64,000 bases of DNA from Polydactylus sextarius (GCA_016801845.1 CM028914.1:15990272-16054271), one strand, 5' to 3'; numbered from the stretch's first letter, positions 26,677 to 51,066 are shown. Numbers and translations: made by a program. The notes: a model not told the origin generated them from the letters alone.

Positions 26677-26682
26677 AATAAA
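26677..26682 (+). terminator. Candidate poly(A) signal, npas2-like gene
   Basis: AATAAA on the coding strand in the AT-rich tail of the gene; an alternative signal lies at 26394-26399. No independent evidence for the cleavage site. Confidence 0.35.
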
Positions 26683-26700
26683 GTTCAGTTCAGCCGGTGC

Positions 26701-27208
26701 GACTGATGTGCCATAGACGACCGTGTTCACATTCGCCGTCATTCATTCATTATTCCAACTACTGAAAAACAAACAGAAAGAAAACCCTGGAGACATTTTT
26801 GTAAAGTTCATAAATTTGCCAGAATGTCAATAGTTTGATTGACAAGAAGACTGTTTTTTTTTTTTCCATTTCAACACATCATTCAGATTTCAGTCCCTTT
26901 CAGTTTGTAAACACAGTAACTGTTACCATATTTACTTGCCTTGCAAAGGTGGTTGAGGGAAATTCTGCTCATTAAACTTCACTGTGAGTGAATCGTGTTG
27001 TGATAGTTTATGCATCGTGCTCCAGTTGTGGTTTATTCGTTTCGTTTTTTTTTTTTGCTTTATAAAAAAATATCACCCGTTCTCCACAAGAATGTTTGGA
27101 TGCGAGATTATTATTATTTTTTTTTTTTAACCATGTTTTACTTCACTTCTTGTAAATAATCCATCTGCTCAGTCAGTGCAGTTTTTACTTTGTGGTCAAG
27201 TAAAAAAC

Positions 27209-27243
<35 letters not shown>

Positions 27244-27393
27244 AACAACGTTGCGGCACCTTTTAATTTCTTTTCTCTTCGACTTTCACAGAACTTTTCT
27301 TCTTTCGTGGATTTTTTTTTTTCATTGAGTGTCAATGTTTTGTTTTTTTTTGGAAGTCATGTGATTTTAATCACATGTAACGTATTTTTTTTT

Positions 27394-27426
<33 letters not shown>

Positions 27427-27818
27427 CAAAACAAAAGACACAATGACTGACACCAGAATTGTTGTGGTGGTGTGAGATCAGATCAATACTTTCTGTGTGA
27501 GATTCACCAGGACAAGATGAACAAGATGAACCTGGTACTCAGCCATTTCTGTTGTTTCAGTGCTGAAACAAACACTGAATATATTGTATAATAGAATGTA
27601 AAAAAAAAAAAAGTTTAGACTATATAGTTGTTTATTTTATATGTCTAATAGATTACATATGTATGTTACTTGATTTTAAAATTAAAGTAATTTTGTAACA
27701 GATTAATGAAGTGTCTTATTAGAGGAGGTGAGGCTTTTTTTGGGTGTTGCACAGTCACTTGTATGGTTTGTTTTATTTCTGTATTTACCATCATAATAAG
27801 CTTTAAAATATATATATG

Positions 27819-27895
<77 letters not shown>

Positions 27896-28248
27896 TTACA
27901 CACACACACATATATATTATTAATATTGTTTCAAAAGAAATTAAAAAAAATAAGTTTACATTCTAAAATATCTTGACATTAATTATGCGACATTGAATTA
28001 TTTATAAATCAACCTGGATATTGTGAAATATTTGAAAATAAATATATTTAAACATACGTATTGTTATTCTGAACAAACTTTCTCCTCTGTTCTTAATTAA
28101 CTCTATGAAAAAGACTAAGCAGGACGATGGACAGTGGAGGGAAATGGTTTGATGTTAGCGCTTAAACTCAAACTTAAACACTATTCAGATTAATGAAGTA
28201 ATCAAAAGAGTAAAAAAAAAAAAAAAACAGTTTCTAGTAAACCAGCAA
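26701..28248. other. Tail-to-tail intergenic region between npas2-like and radx
   Basis: Very AT-rich, with A-runs at about 27210-27236 and 27403-27426 and a long (TA)n(TG)n microsatellite at 27808-27917. No coding exon is supported. Part of it may be distal 3' UTR of the npas2-like gene. Confidence 0.5.
27808..27917. repeat. Compound microsatellite (TA)n(TG)n(TA)(CA)n
   Basis: About 110 bp of TA, then TG, then a short TA and CA run. Purely simple-sequence. Confidence 0.95.
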
Positions 28249-28254
28249 TTTATT
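28249..28254 (-). terminator. Candidate poly(A) signal of radx
   Basis: The plus strand reads TTTATT, i.e. AATAAA on the radx strand, about 320 nt after the stop codon at 28574-28576. This gives a short 3' UTR. Confidence 0.5.
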
Positions 28255-28463
28255 TATCAGTCATAGCAAATATCCAATAAGATTCCAGCAACAAATAATA
28301 TGAAGAACTGTACATATAATAATCTAATCATTCATAAAAAATCGTACACCTCAAAATATTAAAGCACAAGTTAAAGTGCTATACACTCTATATATGTAAC
28401 AGTTAATCAGGGAATTTACACATTTTTTTCTAAAAGTTTTTTTCCGCTACTGTTTCTAACAAA

Positions 28464-28486
28464 AATAATAATAATAATAATAATAA
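28464..28486. repeat. (ATA)n microsatellite
   Basis: Short trinucleotide AAT/ATA run in the radx 3' UTR region. Confidence 0.85.
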
Positions 28487-28573
28487 AATATCAAAATACA
28501 TGATTAATTAATGCACGCTGATAATAATTACAAGATGTTCTCACAGAGCTGAACCTGTATTCTCCTGTAGCTC

Positions 28574-31500
28574 TCACTGGAGGGACACTTCTGTCACTCT
28601 GTACACTTTGTTGATCAAAACTTCCACCTTGTCTCCACCGAGATGACAAAGGTCCAAGATGCACACAACATGTGTGTCCTCCAGCTCACTGGCACTCACT
28701 AAGACCTCCTCTGCAAGACAAAAAAGAATTATGTCACAATGATGCTAAATATGATGATTTGAAATAAAATGCAGTAAAAAGAGCTGCTGAACAACATGTT
28801 AGTTGTGTTCTACCCGGCTGAGGAAAAGGTCCGTCGCTGTTGTCCGCCGTGGCTCTGAGAGGGCAGAGGAAGCCCGATGAAAGGCAGGAGAACATCGTGT
28901 TGCCGTGGGGATCCTGCGGAAGACCTACAGCTCTGGGCTCATCGGCACTCACCACAGGAAAGTACGCGGCGTCGACAGCTATCTGTTTGTTTATACCTGT
29001 CCGAAAGATGAACATTTTGATGGTCAGTGTTTCTGTGTTCTGTCAACAATCCTACAACATTAAAACGCTTCCCACTGTCAGCAGGTCGGGAACTCCAAGC
29101 TACCAATGTAAAGTTATGTGCTGGTATTTGGTATTAAACAAATATGAGCAGTTTTTTTTCTCGGGAAGGAGTCATTAATAAAGTACTGCACTGCTTTACC
29201 TAACACTGTTACTTGGTAGTATCCTGGACAGATCACAGGGACGGAGTCGGTGCTTTGCTCTGGTGTCCAGTGTGTCGGCTGAAGGTTACTCCGCTGCAGG
29301 AGGACGTTCTTAGCGTCAGATGTGAACCTCTGAGTGACGCTGTCCTGGTAGAGACCACCTTGACGCAAATGTTCAGACATGTCTCGTCTTTGATTCAGCC
29401 AGCTGCTGCTTTCCCAAGATAAACCATCGGATTCTGGTGGAGAACAAAAACAAAAATGTTTGCGTCGAAAATGTAACTGTGGAATCAAAGTTCAACAGTA
29501 TGAAATCACGTTAGATACCTTGATTTGGAGGTTGTGGTTGTAAACTACGTTCCTCATCCTGGACCTCCTGTGATTCAGAGTCATTCTCTTTGTCTTGCTG
29601 CTCATGTCCTGTGTCTGTATTTATATTTCTGGCTCTTCCGTAGGAACAGAGACAAACAAACTCAGAATGGTTGAAATGGTTCACTAATAAAAAGACCCGG
29701 CTGAATGTTCATTACCTTTTTGATGGCACCCCACCACGATTCAAGTCTCGTTTGGCTTTTCTAAAAAAGAGGAATGTAAATGTTATTTAGTGATTTAAAT
29801 AAAAGCTTTATACTCGTCTTGAACTGTGCTTCTACTATAAAAGCACAACTAGGGGTTATACATCAAGCTCATAAAACCGGTAATTGGCAGGGAGGGTCAA
29901 CTCATACCTCGTCAGAATTCTTCTTTGTCCTTTGCTTGCTGAAATTTTCTCAACAGAGGAAGATGTTGAAATGTCGGACAAGGCAACCTCAGCTGCTGTG
30001 GGATGAATGTGTGTGTCTGGTGCACACACATTAGTTGAAACATCTGACACCTGCAGAGAGACAGGTGAATTATTTACAGTTTTAATGGTCAGTTCTCCTG
30101 ATAAGATGCTTTGATTTTTTTTTACCTCTTTCTCCTCTGCTCCTCGTGAGTGTGTGGCCTTTAGGGTTTTCACATAGCGCACTGCCGTTATCTGCCCTTG
30201 AATTGCCAGTTTTTTATGCTCCCTGTATCGCAGGGTTTCCAACTCTTTCTTCAAGTCAGCCGCAGCAACTAGAGGAACTTGAGCTGAGGATGTGCAACGT
30301 TTTTAAAATAACAAGAGATGAAATGGTCCAATAATCCAAAACGCTTTTACTGTGATGCAGAATTTTTAATGTAAGCTGTACTGTACTCTTAAAGCTGGAC
30401 AGAGAAGCTTTTAGTTAAATTAAAATACAATGCAACTCGCTGCAACTGTGCATTATGATGCAGAGAGAGTAGATACACTGTACAATTAAGTTATCTGGAC
30501 AATACACTACATTGTATTCTGCCACCCACAGGAGAACTGAGTGCATCTCATCATGGTTCACTTGACATTACAAGAATTAAAAGCTGGACACTAATAATTG
30601 CATTCTGATATATGTTGTGAAAACTAAAAAATGTTTACATAAAAATATTCAGCTGTTCCTTACCTGAGGCATCTACCACTGACTGCGTGAACGTCTTTGA
30701 GGGATGAGGGTAACAAAAATGGCCACCAACAGCAGTCTTCTGGAGGACGACGTTGTCCTTGAGCGTCTTAGTCCACTGGATGAAGCTCTTCACTCTGGGG
30801 TCACTCACATATGGCTGACCTTTGTGGTAGCCTGTTGTGGACACAGATAATATACAGTTTTCACATATATGTAAACAACCAGCTTTATTGTCCATATTGT
30901 TGTAGCTGAACTGACCTGTGATAAATATCTCTGTCTCGCAGCTGCTGGTGAGGTAGGGCAATGAGCCCTCAACTTGACAAACCCTCATCTGAGAGCAAAC
31001 AAGGTAGGTCACTGTGGAAGAGATGAAGACATATTCATCAAAGTGACAATGTCTGGTAGCAGATATTAGGTATAAGATGATAAAACTGACTTACTTGGGC
31101 ATATAGAGCTGAAGATTTCTGGTTGAGAAGAGGAAAAGATCTCCAGGATGAAAGGATGATTAGATGTTCCATCTACTGCGTGGACCCAACGATACGTCCA
31201 GTATTTTTCTGGTCCTAAAACGTGACACAACACATTTTTTAATATATATTTTTTGGCCCCTTTGCCTGTAATGATAGTATGATGAAGAAAGACAGGAAAA
31301 TGGGGAGAAGAGTGGGGGATGACACGCAGAAATGACTGTCGCAGCCGGGACTCAAACTGGCGATTGCTGCACGGCTTATACATGGCTTATGTGGTGATCG
31401 GCTATGCGGGTACTCTGACACAACATATTTTCAATAACCAATTATATTTATTAAAAAACATGACAAAAAATATGTGTTTAATAAGAAAAATATTAACATT

Positions 31501-33177
31501 ACTTACCCTTGGTCCCTTTACTCTTCACCCTTTCAACACGACCTACGAATGTTACCAGACCAATGACGTCGCATGCAGAATTGTTGGCTAATTTTTCCAA
31601 CTCTGACCTGGTTAAGAAACATATATATACTGTGACATGCAAACATTTATTCTACAGGCAGAATAAGGATCATATTTGCATAAACTATAACAGAAACAAT
31701 CGTACATCAAATCAGAATGTCTACTGCACTTCTAGTACTCTAGTACTACAGACAAATGTAAAACTGGAGTAACTGGAACTGCCGACTTGTTGTTCATTTG
31801 CATTCAATTCTTAAGTTAGAGGAATCAAAACAATGTTTGGTAATTTCTTACCTTGTTGTGAACTGGTAGGAAACCTCTGGTAATCCCCACTGAGGCAGCA
31901 CACTCTTTGGTGAAACCACAGTGATGAGTGAAACTGGGTTGCGAGGGTTCAGGCAGATTTCTAATTTAAAATGTGAAAAAGAAGAAGTCAAATTACTATT
32001 CCAACACAATGACAGTAATATTTCTATTCAGATTAATATATATCCACAGAAAACAGTGGTGCATAGCTATAAAATTCAAGACTGAATTCAGTGGTTATGC
32101 ACATACCTACAGAGTTGAAGGTCTTCATTCTGTGATGGTCCATTTGTGGCCGTGAACGGTTTGAATAACTCTGCTTCAGAGAGTAATTCTGAAGGTACAA
32201 CACTGTGCCTACGCTCAGACTCTGGTAAAACTCTGGACAAAGTTCATTCCAGAGCACAAGGGACATTGTACCGCTCTGGTCTGCAACTTCAAAGTACGCC
32301 TGGAATATGACAAAACATGAGGGAAAATCAAGTTTAATATACTTTGTCACAACATTTACAACCTTTAGTAAGCAGAAACAGGAAAGTGCGATGTTGTTCA
32401 TAACTCTCGACACGTTCAAACTCACCTGGTAGGGGTAATCGATCTTGAGCCCAAACTTCCCATAATATCTTAATCTGGATCTGTGTATTATCTTCACCAG
32501 TAGAGGCAAAGGTTTCCATTTGCTTTTAAAGGATGACTCCAGACTACCAAGAAGAGTGATCTTGGACACTATTGAAAAGAGGACATTATAGATAACAAAG
32601 TGTTTCAGCCCAGGTGGCAATTGAAAAAACATAAATCAACAAATTGACTTGTGAATGCACCAACTAATATCCCAAAATATTATCACGTGTATGATTGATT
32701 TCCCAATATTATAGCTATAAAAAGGTGATAAGCAGCGTGTGACAAAGGCACAAGAGCGCAGCATCTCACCATCCAGCACTGTGTCAGATGAAGGAGGGCC
32801 TGAGATCCAGATGTCTCCTTCTGGGTCGTCGTTGTTCCACAGAGAGAGGTAGTGTTTGCGGCTCACCTGAAGGGGAACATCACTTTGCAGCACCACACTC
32901 CTCTCCATGCCATGTTTGACTAACATGGGCAGTGAACTGACATCCCTTATCCGGGGCAGGACGACGGACCCCTCCGCACCACATCCGAGCTTTTCAATAC
33001 AGATATAACCGAGTCCCAGTCTCCTCTCGTTGTAAACAAAAGAGCACTGCGTGATGCTGATGTCAGCCCCAGTTCTCAGGGTGTTTGTATGAACCAGGTG
33101 ATTTAAACAAGGGTGAAGAAAACATTTGGCTCGCCAGACTCCGTCAGTGACCGTCACATCGTAGTTGTAGCTGTCAA

Positions 33178-33214
<37 letters not shown>

Positions 33215-33400
33215 TTGTTGTTGTTGTTGTCCCTCACTTTGCTCAGATAAGTACCTCTGCAGGGCGATGACAGCGACAGGAGCCGCCTCCTCAGCTGTCA
33301 ACTTCAGACACTGTGTGGACGATAACCGCTCCAAAGTCCTCTGGAGAAAAGACACTTGGGAACCAGTCACCACCGAAGAACAAGACGAGTTATCTTCCAT
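28574..33400 (-). CDS. radx: RPA1-related single-stranded DNA-binding protein RADX (15 exons, 858 aa)
   Basis: RADX binds ssDNA through OB folds at stressed replication forks and limits RAD51 there. Exons in transcript order (minus strand): 33400-32770, 32568-32426, 32299-32107, 31960-31852, 31607-31507, 31214-31095, 31011-30916, 30831-30664, 30283-30126, 30050-29908, 29760-29716, 29634-29519, 29433-29200, 28996-28814, 28710-28574. All are GT-AG with matching phases. An in-frame TAA 12 nt upstream of the ATG fixes the start. Blocks match human RADX in order: YNYDVTVTDGVWRAKC, HYLSLWNNDDPEGDIW, SRLRYYGKFG, EVADQSGTMSLVLWNELCPE, ACDVIGLVTFVGRVERVK, YRWVHAVDGTSNHPF, FSSSQPEIFSS, YREHKKLAIQGQITAVRY, and a C-terminal VCILDLCHLGGDKVEVLINK. 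Length is close to the human 855 aa. A 17-Gln tract (residues 58-74) replaces the short linker before the first OB-like block. The middle exons (10-12) are poorly conserved, as in the family. Synteny with tbc1d8b matches human Xq22.3. Confidence 0.95.
31250..31412. repeat. Common fish interspersed repeat in radx intron 5
   Basis: It holds the typical order 'ttttggcccctttgcctg', 'gacaggaaaatgggga', 'gatgacacgcagaaatgac', 'gccgggactcaaactggcg' and a final 'ggcttatgtggtgatcggc', a repeat seen often in fish introns. It is non-coding; the family name is not assigned here. It lies between radx exons 5 and 6. Confidence 0.5.
33179..33229 (-). repeat. Polyglutamine-coding repeat in radx exon 1
   Basis: On the coding strand: six CAA then eleven uninterrupted CAG codons, 17 Gln in total (residues 58-74). 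The pure CAG run is of a kind that is prone to length change. Confidence 0.95.
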
Positions 33401-36040
33401 TATGGAAAGTTAAATGAACTAGTCACCTGTTAAACAAACCGTGTGTCATTACTGTTACTATAGAGTCTCATGTTAGCTTGGTGGCTAAATAACTAACTTC
33501 TTCCTGCCAGTGTTAGCAAAGTGAGTAAACTTACTCAGAGAGACTTGTCGTATGTGATTGACTGTATAAGACGATTTACAGATCTTACAACAACCTGTTT
33601 ATCATACAAAACTAGTTATTTTTCTTTTTATGGAAACGGTTGTGACGCTACAGACGTTACAGCTACCGATAGCTAATATGCTAACGATACAAACAACGCG
33701 GGTGCTGTTTGATTGCGTCACTATTTACTTTTACAAAAAACCGTGTGAGAAGAGAAAGTAACAATTTACCTAATGTATTTTCTTAAATTGTATGACTAAT
33801 GTTGCCATTGTAAATTCTCCCGTTTGGTCTAAATACGAGCCGAGTTATGTTTACAGCATATTTATATTTTAAATTCCGCGCTGAGCAGCGGACTGTCGCC
33901 TTAATCTGACGTCACCAAGGCGACAGTTGCGTAGTTGAGTGAGTGTAGTTTGTTTTGAAAAAAATATTGAACTTAATAATAATTTGCTGTATGAATGTCT
34001 ATTGCATATACACGATGAAACTGGATTTCTTGCTAGGCTAGGCTTGCTAGGCTTTATATATATATACACACACATATATAACACACACTCTATTACAACA
34101 GAGGGGTGTAATAGCACAAAGTTATTGTAAACCATACCCATTTAGGAACAGACTCAGAGCTACACGATTTTCATCAGCAATAACTCAGTGTTTTAACATC
34201 ACTTTTCAACTTTGAGCTTGCAGTTACAGCAAGACACTTTCCTGTTTCTACATTACAATACAGCTTTGTACAAATAAAGGCCAGTGAAGAAATTGCTTTT
34301 CCTAGATGTTGTAAAGGAGAACTTAATTGGCCCTCCCACTCCCAGATGACACACCTCAGCCCCTTCCATCCACCAGCCACTAATATTCCTCTGATTTAAT
34401 GTAACGTAGGTCACAATGTCTTGTAAATTAGCATAAATCTCTACTCACATCACCAGTATTTGATGATGAAGTCTGTTTGCAGTTGTTCGTACTCCTGAGG
34501 TCATCTAAAAATCATTGTTGCAATTTCCTGCAAAGTGAATCATGGTACTTTCATTTCCTTTATTTCCTTCAACAAAATAAGTAATAGTAATATTATTCAG
34601 AGAGATGATTGGTATCTTTGGCTTTTTTATTAGACTGAGATGTCATAATATAATATTAATGTAATGTAATATAACATAGGCAGTGCCTCATTGTGCAGTC
34701 CTACAGCTTACATGTTAAGATCAGGTATCTTTATAAACTATTCTTGCTCCTCAAGCTTCCCTTGCACAACCAACAAGAATGAAATAGACAATTGAACAAA
34801 AGTTTATTTCCATACAAGAATGTTGTGTTACAAGCTTATTTTGGACTCTTTATCTTACTCAAATTTTAAATGTGTCAGCAAGCAAAAATGTTTTATAATC
34901 ATCTGAAAGCATAGCATGCTGATACTTAGGACTGCTCTGTAAGTATTTACATTGCATTTACGATGTGCTGTGTTCACTAGTCAAACTAGTTTCTTGGATG
35001 AGATTCAGATGTTTTTTCAAGACGCCTTAACTAAGTAAACTGTGATTAGATGTGCACAGTGGTGATGTTGCTACTAAGGGGATGTTCTCCTCAGTTATAA
35101 TTCAGTCCACAGTGTAGAAACTGTATGTCTGGTTAGCTCCCTGCATCTCTAATCGAAAAATCTGGTGTCTGTGTGATACCAACTGTTCAAGTTCCAAATA
35201 ATTTCACTTCAAATTACATTATATGGCCCATAGAGCGGAAATCACACTGCTGCAGCAATACAACGATGGGAAAAAGGGAAAAAGAAACTCATTAGAAAAT
35301 ATAAAGGATAGCAAGGACAGGATGAATAAATAATAGATTAGAAGAATAAAAATAGAGAAAGTGTTAGGTGTCAGTGTCCAGGGCATAGTTAACTGCACAT
35401 ATTGTACTGACTACATACATTATTGGTTATTAACATCGATTACAATGGGTTATGTGGGTTATGTGTCTAATGGGAGCGCTGTTAATGGAGAGTCTTACAA
35501 ACAAAAGACTATTAACTTTTACTATTTCAATAACAGCCACAATATAATAAATGTTGCTTTCAGTGCAACTATAACCAAAACTAACAACTAACACCACAGA
35601 TTAAAATGTACGTTAAATGTATATTGCCTCACACAGTAAGTTTAAGGACTGCAGTAGCAATAATAAGGTTATCCCCAAATAGTCTTTTAAAATATTTGGT
35701 ATAATAAAAAAAATGAATAAAAAACAATGTTTCTTGTGAATTAAATATCAATGAAATTATCTAATATTTTAATATCATTATTTAATATTTCATATAATGA
35801 TTTCACCAGTTGTATTTCAGACTTGGAACAGCTGATCCAGAGCGTGGCTCTCGTGGCACCGCCTCTTCCTCAGGAACTACAATCCCACAATCCTTTGCTC
35901 CTCTGGCAGCGTTTCTTGTCGACGTGGGAAAGGAGGGCTTCGGACACAAACAAATGTCAACGGGTTTGATGTGGGGCTCCGTTACCGATAACCGGGACAT
36001 GTCAGGCGGATTTAAGAGATAACTTCATGACATTTGAAAC
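33401..36040. promoter_or_regulatory. Divergent intergenic/promoter region between radx and tbc1d8b
   Basis: The two genes are head-to-head with their start codons 2.6 kb apart. The ends near each ATG (about 33.4-33.95 kb and 35.8-36.3 kb) are richer in CpG than the AT-rich middle. A short upstream ORF ends at 36022, 18 nt before the tbc1d8b ATG. No coding exon is supported in the middle. Individual promoters rather than one shared core are likely, given the distance. Confidence 0.4.
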
Positions 36041-47471
<11,431 letters not shown>

Positions 47472-50400
47472 AAGGATACATAAGTGAAATAATACTCTGC
47501 TTCTGATCCAAACCTAGAGGTCACCATGAATTTTTATTTCTCTTGGATGTGGCAGTAGGTTTTGGTGAGGCAGATGGTAATATTGCTGGAGAAGTGGCGT
47601 TCTAAATGAAACGGAGACATCAAATTTGAAAATCTGGGATGTATAACGCGTGTAATATGGTTTTGAATGAGGCACAACATCATACAACACTATTGTAGGC
47701 TGCTGTTCCTCAGATCTAATTATGCATTTTCAGCCTCACTGATGAAATTCATTCCCTTATGTAGCCTCAGATTCTTCAGATCTTAACTGTAAGTTTAAAA
47801 GTACTTTCCCCTACACACTATGGAGCACATACACTATAGTTTTATATCGTGTAAGAGACGTTCAGTCCTGTTCTTTGTATTTAGAAACATAGCAGAATTT
47901 TGTCCTTCCTGCTGTCTGATGTCATGATGAAGTACACCTCCGTAAACAAATGACAAAGAGACCGAGAGTCCACAGGAAGATTCTCCTTCTTGATGTCTTG
48001 ATTTTATCTTTCAGATGACTAGTCACTGCTGTAAAGTGCAACATCCTGTTAATGCTAATGTGTGTCGTGACTTCAGTGTCTTGTAAATGTTAGCTTATTG
48101 TGAGAAACACCAGCAGAATAAATAGTAGTAGTCCAGTGAGTGAGCAAAGACAAGCTGTACTGTTGTCTTCAGAAGCCATAAAATCAATTTCAGAGATCGA
48201 GAGAGATCTGAGTGAAGATGTCAGATACATTTTATTGAGTGTGTAAAAGATTCGATTATGGTATTATGCATTTGCAATAACATGAGAACGCCGCACTGCC
48301 ACAGCACACACACTCATCTGTCTCCTCCCTCCAACAGCTGCACACGTAGTAACGATATTACAGCTCAAGTATAATGAACTTGAACCAGTGAAAATGAAAC
48401 TAGGTTGAATTCCACAGTGCTGCTGCAGGGAGACCACCTGTGTCCTGCTCTGAAGTTGTCTTAAGAAAAGTGCTGCGTGTGATCTTCACAGTGCAAGTGA
48501 TTAATGTGCTGCTTGCGTTCGTCTGTCTTACTGTTAACGTAGGCCGTTATACTCCAGTGTAGGTTGCAGCGTTTTGTACATAGAGGTCAGCTCAATAGTC
48601 GTTTTGATCGTTGTATTTATGGGGCTTGTATCGAAAACTGAAAATTATCACATGAGCTAGTGGACTGTTGTGGACACAACTTCAACCTTCTGAAGGACAT
48701 TTTTGTTTTATCAAATCTCAGGGTGCAATTTGTGTAAAATAAAAAGGGAGATAATGGGATATTTTTTTGACCAGGGACATATACAGTATAAGACTGAGTT
48801 ATACATAGCCTACATCTTGTCTGTAACATAGAGTTCAAGTATGGAGCATGTGTAGCATAATTATAGGATTTGCCACATTATGCTAGCCTTTGACAAAGAG
48901 CAATTATTACTATTACTGCTTGCTACAGGAAGCCAGATTTAACTTGCAGTATTTACGTTGTTTATTTCTTCTTATCTGTGCATTAGTTCCTTTTTTTTTT
49001 TTTTTTTTAAATCTTTGTTTCTTTGCTGCTTTTGTCTGTTGTGAGTAATTTACACAGAGATTCACAAGCTGTAGATATATTAATGTTCATATCTTGGCCA
49101 GATGTTAAAGATAATGAAATCCAAAAGGTCACGTCGCTTTTGGCTGCAGCATGTTTTCTCTCCAGGGGCCAAAAATTGCAAATTTATTACTTACTCGCTG
49201 CTTCTGTGAGGAAAGGGGTTTTAGAAGCTTCTTAAGTGCAAGTGCATTTCTCTGTTTGCTATATTATTGTTTTTTATCATTATTTTGCCATATGCTAAGA
49301 ACATTTTGTTGCTATTTTCTTAAGGAAGTACTTATTTTTTCACTTAAGACTTTAGGACCAATCTGAAATGTATTTCATTGTATAATTATAGGTTTAATTG
49401 ACAGAGAGTAGATTGTTGAAGAGAGTAGAAGTTGTATATATTCCTTTCAGTTGTAACTGAAATATAGAAATATATATTAAAAAATACTTATTGTTTACAT
49501 GATTTATGTAACAAACAAAAAAAGAAAAATCTAAATACACCACTTTCATCATTGATAATGTTGTCACTCTTTAAATTCAAAGCTCAATCGGTGACTTCGT
49601 TTCTGTTCCTAAAGCCATAATGAAACAGTACTGAGAGCTCAGCCCGGGGCTGCAGGAGCCGAGTAGCTGATCATATTTCAAGCTTTTAACACAGAAGCTT
49701 TATTTCCGTCATTTGCAACAATCGTGTCCGACCACGGCCTGAATATTTCAGTACCGCTGTGCTGTGCGCATGCTGCATCTGTTCAGTCGTCTTTCAAGAA
49801 ATTATTTTTCAAATGTAAAAATGACAGCATCTCATCAAAGAATGTGTTATAATATTTCTGCTAGAGTTATTGCATGTGTAGTATAACTCTGATAACTTGG
49901 TTTGATAGTATTAGAGACAGACACACACACACACAAAAAAAAACAACACAAGTTTACTTTCAAGAAATCATTTGTTGGGTTTTGTGTGGGGAAATATAGA
50001 AGAACAGTGGTTAAGATGCTTAATATTTATTTCCTTCTTAGCCTCTGGAAAATGACATTTAGGTTTTTTCTTTTTTTTTTTTACCCCGAAATTGCGGTTT
50101 CCATTACAGCGAATTAATGTGGAAATAAATTAAAGGAAATGAGATTGTAATAAAAAAAAAAAGTTGGTAAATCATAGAGTTGGAAACCTTCAGCCCCCTG
50201 GCTCGCTGTCAGATCTGCCTTTAAGCATCAGAGTGTATACAGAAGGCATGGATAAAGCTCCAGCTGCTACATTAATTAATGCTTAACCAAGTCATTATAT
50301 CTTTATATGTGCAAATGTCGTCTACAGCTTTTTTTATATATATATATATAAACTGTAGCTTTTGATTGAAAGCTTGTTTTGCAAATTATGTGTAGCACAG

Positions 50401-50490
50401 ATATTTCTGTTTACCTGCTTGATTACGGTTTTGTTTTGTTTTTTAATTTCCATAAAGATGTACCCGAATAAAGAGTGATAATTCTATGAA
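47472..50490 (+). other. Probable 3' UTR of tbc1d8b
   Basis: Follows the TGA at 47469-47471. It is AT-rich with short meaningless frames. Poly(A) signals are seen at 48117-48122 and 50467-50472, which would give short and long forms. A T-tract lies at about 48992-49008. Confidence 0.4.
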
Positions 50491-50739
50491 TAATAATATT
50501 TTGGGTCATTCCTGATGAAGTACCTCTACTCTGTATATATGAATAGATGATCATATTTGCACTTTTATTCAGGGTCTGGAAGTTCCTACAGTTTTAGTTC
50601 ATTTTTACAGAAGTGTTTCACAGACTGAACTAAACTGTGAATCTGTTTTTGTTGCTCTGACACAAAATACTCACAATCACATTATTTTAAAACAGACGAA
50701 CTGTTCTGTTACTCCAAAACAACCACCAGCAAATTTATT

Positions 50740-51036
50740 TTACATCTTCACGTCACAAAATTCCTGTGAATTAGACTCTAATCTGTTATATTCTGCTACA
50801 TGTACATCTAAATAAGAAACATGCATCACCGTTGTGTCTTCAGTTACAGTAGATTCTAGGAATATGTTGTTTTTCCCGCTATGTAGAGGAAACTTCTGTG
50901 CAAATGCAGGAATATCTACATCTAAAGCTAATTTAGTGCAGCGAATATGTATAAACTTACATTTACCATTAAGTAAGATAAGCAGTAAAGAAAATGAATT
51001 ATTTTTACCTTTGTTTTGATAATAAATCATCTTCAC
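50740..51036 (-). CDS. Small open reading frame of unknown identity (98 aa)
   Basis: An uninterrupted frame from an ATG at 51036 to TAA, with an AATAAA overlapping just after the stop on the same strand. The predicted product has a hydrophobic patch near residues 16-24 (SFSLLLILL), three Cys and a C-terminal acidic half. Its codons are strongly A/T-ending, unlike the five genes around it. I recognise no family and cannot exclude chance. It begins inside the hairpin 51026-51066. Confidence 0.2.
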   Translation of the reverse strand: MKMIYYQNKGKNNSFSLLLILLNGKCKFIHIRCTKLALDVDIPAFAQKFPLHSGKNNIFLESTVTEDTTVMHVSYLDVHVAEYNRLESNSQEFCDVKM

Positions 51037-51066
51037 ACTAACTAATAAAGTTAGTGTGAAGATGAT
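51026..51066. repeat. Perfect 18-bp inverted repeat with AATAAA across its loop
   Basis: Arm 51026-51043 (ATCATCTTCACACTAACT) and arm 51049-51066 are perfectly complementary, separated by a 5-nt loop AATAA. With the next base the plus strand reads AATAAA. It could be a structured poly(A) signal or a remnant of a palindromic insertion. Confidence 0.7.

Larger units (their letters stand above)
23717..26700 (+). other. 3' UTR of the npas2-like gene
   Basis: After the TAG at 23714-23716 no further family-related exon is seen. The stretch is AT-rich with homopolymers (A-run about 24588-24611, T-run about 26180-26198). Candidate poly(A) signals AATAAA lie at 26394-26399 and 26677-26682. The true end could be further downstream, as the sequence stays UTR-like to about 27.7 kb. 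Two E-boxes lie in tandem at 24110-24125. Confidence 0.5.

Noticed and set aside
35810..36022. Upstream frame before tbc1d8b
   Set aside because: It ends 18 nt before the true ATG in another frame, so at most it is an upstream ORF. The in-frame TGA at 36035 excludes an N-terminal extension.
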